Assembly (NCBI RefSeq): GCF_002934065.1
Contig: NZ_CP018049.1
Coordinates: 4,338,501-4,402,500, forward strand
Source: Pseudomonas orientalis
Lineage (GTDB): Bacteria > Pseudomonadota > Gammaproteobacteria > Pseudomonadales > Pseudomonadaceae
Direction: 5' to 3'
Length of the DNA stretch: 64,000 nucleotides
Both the position numbers and the translations under genes were made by a program. A model generated the notes under the pieces. It saw only the letters and a list, made by a program, of their open reading frames with translations, did no database searches and was not told where the DNA came from. This document shows, in pieces, positions 58,980 through 64,000 of this stretch. How positions within the stretch are numbered: the stretch's first letter is position 1; each line of letters starts with the position of its first letter.

Positions 58980-60649
58980 TGAGCCTGCAACTGAGCATCG
59001 CCCAGGCCAGCGCGATCGGCCCACGGGCAGAAAACCAGGACGCGTTGCGGGTGGTCACGCCCGTGGCGGAACTGGCCGCGAGCAAAGGCTACCTGTGCGC
59101 ATTGGCCGACGGCGTCAGCCAATGCGCCGACGGTGGCCTGGCCGCACGTTCGACCTTGCAGGCGCTGGCCCTGGACTACTACGCCACGCCGCAGACCTGG
59201 GGCGTGGCCCAGGCGCTGGAACGTTTGCTGGTGGCACAGAACCGCTGGCTGCAAGCCAATGGTGGCGGTCAGCCGTTGCTGACCACCCTTAGCGCCCTGG
59301 TGTTTCGCGGCCAGCGTTTCACCCTCGCCCACGTTGGCGATTGCCGCGCCTATCGCTGGCTGGACGGCGAGCTGCAGCGCATCAGTGAGGACCATGTGTG
59401 GGAACAGCCGGGCATGCAGCATGTGCTCAAGCGTGCCCTCGGCCTGGACCAGCACCTGATACTGGATTTTCTCGATGGAGAACTGCGCGCAGGTGAGTGC
59501 TTCCTGCTGCTCAGTGATGGTGTCTGGGCCACCTTGGGCGACCACAGCATCCGCGCGATTCTGCGTGAGCAGACCGACCTGGACCTGGCGGTCAACACTT
59601 TGGTCAACGCCGCGCATCTGGCGGGAAGCCAGGACAATGCCAGCGCCTTGCTGGTGCGCATCGACGCCCTCGGCGCCGCCACGCTGGGCGACGCACTGGT
59701 GCAGTTGCAGCAGTGGCCGCTGCCGCCACCGCTCAAGGCCGGGCAACGCTTTGAGGGTTGGCAGGTGCAAAGCCTGCTGGCGCAGAGCCGACAGTCGTTG
59801 CTGTATCGGGTACGGGATGATCAGCAGCGACCCTGGCTGTTGAAAACCCTGGCATCAAGCCGCGACAACGACACTGACGCCGCCCAGGCCCTGCTCTCAG
59901 AAGAATGGTTTCTGCGCCGGGTCGCCGGCCGCGCGTTCCCTGAAGTGCATGCCGCCGGTGAGCGCCAGCATTTGTACTACGTGATGCGCGAATACCAGGG
60001 GCAAACCCTCGCCGAACTGTTCAAGCGCCACGGTCCGTTGCCCCTGGCGCAATGGCAGTCCATCGCCGAACGCTTGCTGCGCGCGGTCGGCCTGCTGCAC
60101 CGGCGGCAGATCCTGCACCGCGATATCAAGCCGGAAAACCTGTTGCTGGGGGACGACGGCGAACTGCGCATGCTGGATTTCGGCCTGGCCTACTGCCCGG
60201 GGCTGTCGCAAGACCGCGCCAGCGTGCTGCCCGGCACCCCGAGCTTTATCGCGCCGGAGTCGTTCAGCGGTGAGCGTCCTACACCCCAACAGGATTTGTA
60301 TAGCGTCGGCGTCACGCTCTATTACCTGCTGACCGGCCACTATCCCTACGGCGAAATCGAGGCCTTCCAACGTCCGCGCTTCACTCAAGCGGTCAGCGCC
60401 AGCCGCTACCGCCCCGATGTGCCGGACTGGTTGCCCGCAAGCCTGGAACGCGCCGTCGCCGCGCAACCGCAGCATCGCTATGAGACCGCCGAAGAATGGC
60501 TGCTGGTGCTGGAACAGGCCGACCGCCACGAACTGAGCGTGCGTCCGCGCCCGTTGCTGGAGCGTGAACCGCTCAAGGTCTGGCAGACCCTGGCGACGGT
60601 TTCGCTGCTGATCAATGTGGTGCTGCTGTTCTGGCTATTGCACCACTAA
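58979..60649 (+). CDS. PP2C phosphatase-serine/threonine kinase fusion protein
   Basis: 556 residues. N-terminal PP2C-type phosphatase domain (about 1-240; NQDALRVV, ALADGVSQC, HVGDCRAYRW, LLSDGVW, GSQDNASALLV) joined to a Hanks-type kinase domain (about 260-520; catalytic loop LHRDIKPENLLL, DFGLAYCPG). It ends in one membrane helix (about 533-554). Its ATG overlaps the transporter stop (ATGA), so they are co-translated; a regulatory role in nitrate uptake is plausible but unproven. Confidence 0.88.
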   Translation: MSLQLSIAQASAIGPRAENQDALRVVTPVAELAASKGYLCALADGVSQCADGGLAARSTLQALALDYYATPQTWGVAQALERLLVAQNRWLQANGGGQPLLTTLSALVFRGQRFTLAHVGDCRAYRWLDGELQRISEDHVWEQPGMQHVLKRALGLDQHLILDFLDGELRAGECFLLLSDGVWATLGDHSIRAILREQTDLDLAVNTLVNAAHLAGSQDNASALLVRIDALGAATLGDALVQLQQWPLPPPLKAGQRFEGWQVQSLLAQSRQSLLYRVRDDQQRPWLLKTLASSRDNDTDAAQALLSEEWFLRRVAGRAFPEVHAAGERQHLYYVMREYQGQTLAELFKRHGPLPLAQWQSIAERLLRAVGLLHRRQILHRDIKPENLLLGDDGELRMLDFGLAYCPGLSQDRASVLPGTPSFIAPESFSGERPTPQQDLYSVGVTLYYLLTGHYPYGEIEAFQRPRFTQAVSASRYRPDVPDWLPASLERAVAAQPQHRYETAEEWLLVLEQADRHELSVRPRPLLEREPLKVWQTLATVSLLINVVLLFWLLHH

Positions 60650-60708
60650 CGGGCAAAATCCTCCGTTTCCTGGGGTTTAACGCGCAATAAAACCGGGATA
60701 TCGACACT

Positions 60709-60725
60709 TGGCACAGCTGGTGCAT
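60709..60725 (+). promoter_or_regulatory. sigma-54 promoter of nirBD
   Basis: TGGCACA-GCTG-GTGCA with -24 GG at 60710-60711 and -12 GC at 60722-60723, spacing 10. Located 60 bases after the kinase gene; start of transcription expected near 60735, giving a leader of about 140 nt. Confidence 0.75.
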
Positions 60726-60756
60726 CAGCCTTCCCAACAACCCACATATAGCCGCG

Positions 60757-60813
60757 CCTTCAACGTCGAAGGATCGAGCTTCCCGAGAGAACGGGACCAG
60801 GACAAAGGCGTCC
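60757..60813 (+). promoter_or_regulatory. ANTAR-target hairpins in the nirB leader (three hexaloops)
   Basis: CCTTC-AACGTC-GAAGG (60757-60772), TCCCG-AGAGAA-CGGGA (60781-60796) and GGAC-AAAGGC-GTCC (60800-60813). All three loops are six bases with A1 and G4. The first and last have the AACGNC and AAAGRC loops seen in the other two leaders; the middle one is extra. The last overlaps the terminator 5' arm. Confidence 0.8.
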
Positions 60814-60846
60814 TCGCTAGGTAACTAGCGGGGACGCCTTTTTTTG
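60804..60846 (+). terminator. leader terminator upstream of nirB
   Basis: AAAGGCGTCC (60804-60813) pairs with GGACGCCTTT (60832-60841) and the inner CGCTAG with CTAGCG around GTAA; eight T follow. It lies about 30 bases before the nirB start and its 5' arm is shared with the third hexaloop hairpin. Confidence 0.88.
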
Positions 60847-60873
60847 TTTGCGCGTGATTGGTCGGAGAGCGAC

Positions 60874-63327
60874 ATGAAAAAACTCAAACTGGTGATGATC
60901 GGCAACGGCATGGCCGGGGTTCGCACCCTGGAAGAATTGCTCAAGCTCAGCAGCGACCTGTATGACATCACGGTGTTCGGCGCCGAGCCCCACACCAACT
61001 ACAACCGCATCCTGTTGTCGCCGGTACTGGCCGGCGAGCAAACCTTCGAAGAGATCGTACTCAACGATCTGGATTGGTACCTCGACAACCACGTCAAGCT
61101 GCTGCTCAACCGCAAGGTGGTGCAGATCGACCGGGTCAAGCGCCGCGTCATCGCCGAGGACGGTAGCGAAGCCGAATACGATCGCCTGCTGATCGCCACC
61201 GGCTCCACGCCGTTTATCCTGCCGATTCCGGGCAACACCTTGCAGGGCGTGATCGGCTACCGCGATATCGCCGACACCCAGATCATGATCGACACCGCCA
61301 GGACCCACAAACACGCGGTGGTCATCGGTGGCGGGCTGCTCGGCCTGGAAGCGGCGAACGGCTTGATGCTGCGCGGCATGCACGTGACCGTGGTGCACAT
61401 CGGCGAATGGCTGCTGGAGCGGCAACTGGACAAGACCAGTGGCCAACTGCTGCAAACCGAGCTGGAAAGCCGGGGCCTGGTGTTTCGCCTGTGCGAACAG
61501 ACCCAGGCCCTGCACGACGCCGGCAATGGCCGCGTCGGCTCGGTGCAGTTCAAGAACGGTGACATCATCCCCGCCGACCTTGTAGTGATGGCCGCCGGTA
61601 TCCGGCCCAACACCGAACTGGCGGAAAAGTCCGGCATCCCTTGCAACCGTGGGATTCTGGTCAACGACACGATGCAAACCTACGACCCGCGCATCTATGC
61701 GATCGGTGAATGCGCCAGCCACCGTGGGATTGCCTACGGCCTGGTCGCACCGTTGTTCGAACAGGCCAAGGTGTGCGCCAACCACCTCGCCCAGTTGGGC
61801 TTCGCCACCTATAAAGGTTCTGTCACCTCCACCAAGCTCAAAGTCACCGGCATTGACCTGTTCTCCGCAGGCGACTTCATGGGCGGCGAAGGTACTGAGA
61901 CCATCACCCTCTCCGACCCCATCGGCGGGGTGTACAAGAAACTGGTGATCAAGGATGACATCCTGGTCGGCGCCTGCCTGTACGGCGATACCGCAGACGG
62001 CGGTTGGTATTTCCGCCAGATCCGTGAGAACCACGCGATTGGCGAGATTCGCGATCACTTGATGTTTGGCGAAAATGCGCTGGGCGACGTCGGCCATCAA
62101 GGCCAGGACAAGGCCATGAGCATGGCCGACAGCGCCGAAGTCTGCGGCTGCAACGGCGTGTGCAAGGGCACTATCGTAAAAGCGATCCAGGAACAGGGGC
62201 TGTTCAGCGTCGATGACGTGAAGAAGCACACCAAGGCGGCCAGCTCTTGTGGGTCCTGCGTGGGGCTGGTGGAACAGATTCTGATCAACACCGTGGGCGG
62301 GGCCGCCGACGTCAAGCCCAAGAGCGAAAAAGCCATCTGCGGTTGCAGCGACCTCAACCACGGGCAGATCCGCCAGGCCATCCGCGAGCAGCACCTGCTG
62401 ACCATCGCCGGCACCATGAGCTACCTGAACTGGCGCACGCCCAACGGTTGCGCCACCTGCCGTCCGGCGCTGAACTACTACCTGATTTCCACCTGGCCGG
62501 GCGAAGCCAAGGACGACCCGCAATCGCGCCTGATCAACGAGCGTGCCCACGCCAACATTCAGAAAGACGGCACCTATTCGGTGGTCCCGCGCATGTGGGG
62601 CGGCGTGACCAATCCGTCGGAACTGCGCCGCATCGCCGACGTGGCCGACAAGTACAACGTGCCGATGGTCAAGGTGACCGGCGGCCAGCGCATCGACTTG
62701 CTCGGGATCAAGAAGCAGGACTTGCCCGGCGTGTGGAAGGACCTCGACATGCCGTCCGGGCACGCCTACGGCAAATCCATCCGTACCGTGAAGACCTGCG
62801 TGGGCAGCGAGTTCTGCCGCTTCGGTACGCAAAACTCCACGCAACTGGGCATCGAGCTGGAGCACGACCTGTTCAACATGTGGTCGCCGCATAAGGTCAA
62901 GCTGGCGGTGTCCGGCTGCCCACGCAACTGCTCGGAAGCAGGCATCAAGGACGTCGGCATTATCGGTGTGGACTCAGGCTGGGAGATGTATATCGGCGGC
63001 AACGGCGGGATCAAGACCGAAGTCGCGGAGTTCTTCGTCAAGCTCAAGACCGCCGAAGAGGTGCGCGAATACAACGGCGCATTCCTGCAACTGTACCGCG
63101 AAGAAGCCTTCTACCTGGAGCGCACCGTGCACTACCTGCAGCGGGTCGGCATGGACCATATCAAGAAAGCCGTGCTGGAAGATCCGGCCCGGCGCCAGGC
63201 CCTCAACGAGCGCCTGCAGTTTTCCCTGTCGTTCGAGCAAGACCCCTGGAAAGAACGCCTGGAACAGCCGCTGCTGAAAAAAGAATTCGATGTGATCCCG
63301 GTCAAGCAATTGGAGGTGCCGGCATGA
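60874..63327 (+). CDS. nirB: assimilatory nitrite reductase (NAD(P)H) large subunit
   Basis: 817 residues. FAD/NAD(P)H domain (VMIGNGMAGVRTLEE, VVIGGGLLGLEAANGL), two BFD-like [2Fe-2S] regions (VCGCNGVCKG...CGSC; AICGC...CATC) and the ferredoxin-like nitrite reductase domains with the siroheme-[4Fe-4S] cysteines (TCVGSEFCRFG and SGCPRNCSEAG). It reduces nitrite to ammonium. Starts MKKLKLVMIGNG, with GGAGAG upstream. Overlaps nirD by four bases. Confidence 0.96.
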   Translation: MKKLKLVMIGNGMAGVRTLEELLKLSSDLYDITVFGAEPHTNYNRILLSPVLAGEQTFEEIVLNDLDWYLDNHVKLLLNRKVVQIDRVKRRVIAEDGSEAEYDRLLIATGSTPFILPIPGNTLQGVIGYRDIADTQIMIDTARTHKHAVVIGGGLLGLEAANGLMLRGMHVTVVHIGEWLLERQLDKTSGQLLQTELESRGLVFRLCEQTQALHDAGNGRVGSVQFKNGDIIPADLVVMAAGIRPNTELAEKSGIPCNRGILVNDTMQTYDPRIYAIGECASHRGIAYGLVAPLFEQAKVCANHLAQLGFATYKGSVTSTKLKVTGIDLFSAGDFMGGEGTETITLSDPIGGVYKKLVIKDDILVGACLYGDTADGGWYFRQIRENHAIGEIRDHLMFGENALGDVGHQGQDKAMSMADSAEVCGCNGVCKGTIVKAIQEQGLFSVDDVKKHTKAASSCGSCVGLVEQILINTVGGAADVKPKSEKAICGCSDLNHGQIRQAIREQHLLTIAGTMSYLNWRTPNGCATCRPALNYYLISTWPGEAKDDPQSRLINERAHANIQKDGTYSVVPRMWGGVTNPSELRRIADVADKYNVPMVKVTGGQRIDLLGIKKQDLPGVWKDLDMPSGHAYGKSIRTVKTCVGSEFCRFGTQNSTQLGIELEHDLFNMWSPHKVKLAVSGCPRNCSEAGIKDVGIIGVDSGWEMYIGGNGGIKTEVAEFFVKLKTAEEVREYNGAFLQLYREEAFYLERTVHYLQRVGMDHIKKAVLEDPARRQALNERLQFSLSFEQDPWKERLEQPLLKKEFDVIPVKQLEVPA

Positions 63328-63641
63328 ACTGGCTGGATATCTGCGCCCTGGAAGAAATCAACGCATTGGGCTCACGCATCATCAACGGGCCCAAGGGCGA
63401 CATTGCGATTTTTCGCACCAGCGACGATGAAGTCTTCGCACTCGATGACCGTTGCCCGCACAAAGGCGGGCCGCTGTCCCAGGGCTTGATCTATGGCAAA
63501 CGCGTGGCCTGCCCGCTGCACAATTGGCAGATCGACCTGGCGTCCGGTGAAGCCCAGGCGCCGGATATCGGTTGCGCCCATCATCACCTCGCCCGCGTGG
63601 AAAACGGCCGAGTGATGCTGGCCCTGCGGGATGCAGGGTGA
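63324..63641 (+). CDS. nirD: nitrite reductase small subunit with intact Rieske motif
   Basis: 105 residues, Rieske-like fold. The motif CPHKGGPL ... CPLHNWQIDL keeps both Cys-X-His pairs required for a [2Fe-2S] centre, unlike the E. coli protein which lost them. It partners NirB. ATG overlaps the nirB stop and the stop overlaps the next ATG, so the operon is tightly coupled. Confidence 0.93.
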   Translation: MNWLDICALEEINALGSRIINGPKGDIAIFRTSDDEVFALDDRCPHKGGPLSQGLIYGKRVACPLHNWQIDLASGEAQAPDIGCAHHHLARVENGRVMLALRDAG

Positions 63642-64000
63642 TGAACCGCGAGGTTACGGCGTCCACCTGCTGTTATTGCGGGGTGGGCTGCGGCGTGCTG
63701 ATCGAGCATGACGGCACCCGCATCCTCGGCGTGCAAGGCGACCCGCACCACCCGGCCAACTTCGGCAAACTGTGCAGCAAGGGCGCCAGCCTGCACCTGA
63801 CCGGAAACCTCGACGCCCGTGCCTTATACCCGGAACTGCGTCTGGGCAAAGACCTGGCCCGCGCCCGCACCGACTGGGACACCGCCCTGGAACATGCGGC
63901 CAACGTATTTGCCCGCACCATTGCCGAACACGGCCCCGACAGCGTGGCGTTCTACATCTCCGGGCAACTGCTGACCGAGGACTACTACAGTTTCAACAAG
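63641..64000 (+). CDS. assimilatory nitrate reductase catalytic subunit (molybdopterin oxidoreductase), truncated by the window edge
   Basis: 120 N-terminal codons, open to the last base. The N-terminus has the [4Fe-4S] motif of assimilatory nitrate reductases (STCCYCGVGCGV; further Cys in KLCSKG) and then GPDSVAFYISGQLLTEDYY. It reduces nitrate to nitrite, the substrate of NirBD. The start overlaps the nirD stop (TGATG), continuing the operon. Confidence 0.9.
   Translation, partial: MNREVTASTCCYCGVGCGVLIEHDGTRILGVQGDPHHPANFGKLCSKGASLHLTGNLDARALYPELRLGKDLARARTDWDTALEHAANVFARTIAEHGPDSVAFYISGQLLTEDYYSFNK

Noticed and set aside
60817..62892. 691-codon open frame on the minus strand
   Set aside because: Antisense shadow of nirB; no recognisable protein.

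Overview
The window is a GC-rich bacterial chromosome segment that reads as a Pseudomonas of the fluorescens group. The gene order cco-hemN-anr-apt, dnaX-ybaB-recR, ffs-ligA-zipA-smc, xdhABC-guaD and nasST-nitrate transporter-kinase-nirBD-nitrate reductase, and the many REP-type repeats, are typical of that group. The assignment rests on recognised proteins and synteny from memory; no search was run.

Layout. 1-12150: the end of a cbb3 oxidase operon (ccoN partial, ccoO, ccoQ, ccoP), the assembly genes ccoG-H-I-S and a TauE/SafE-like membrane protein, then hemN behind a perfect Anr box, a small hypothetical gene, anr and apt. 12155-16936: repeats, then recR, an NADP-dependent oxidoreductase, ybaB and dnaX on the minus strand. 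17034-25944: an accessory stretch between dnaX and the 4.5S RNA gene ffs. It holds a DMT exporter, a LysR regulator, an N-acetylmuramidase with a secreted partner, a Septu-type (PtuA/PtuB) anti-phage pair, and a converging three-gene operon of two unknown proteins plus an SF1 helicase. 26024-34694: ffs, a zinc metallopeptidase, ligA, zipA and smc. 34697-44206: purine catabolism (a GntR regulator divergent from xdhABC-guaD) and a second GntR regulator divergent from a BenE-type transporter. 44244-53279: yggL, dacB, a diguanylate cyclase, rlmKL, rmf and pyrD.

53365-55530 is a relic of an SPI-1/Inv-Mxi-Spa type III secretion locus. It retains an IagB-like lytic transglycosylase, a HilA-like DNA-binding domain, the C-terminal part of SctQ/SpaO, and an SctC/InvG-like secretin lacking its membrane-ring domain. 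No other secretion genes are present.

55600-64000 is the nitrate/nitrite assimilation locus: nasS, nasT, a nitrate transporter, a PP2C-kinase fusion, nirB, nirD and the start of the assimilatory nitrate reductase. Three units (nasST, the transporter and nirBD) each carry the same control cassette: a sigma-54 -24/-12 element, two small hairpins with A1/G4 hexaloops (loops AACGNC and AAAGRC) and an intrinsic terminator whose 5' arm overlaps the second hairpin. This is the layout expected of NasT (ANTAR-domain) antitermination, and it predicts that NasT controls its own operon.

Intergenic regions hold several repeat families: single and paired REPs, four 100-bp REP doublets (some nested in other REPs), three copies of a palindrome built on GATCGTTCCC, and one copy of a long intergenic repeat. 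No CRISPR array or tRNA gene was seen.
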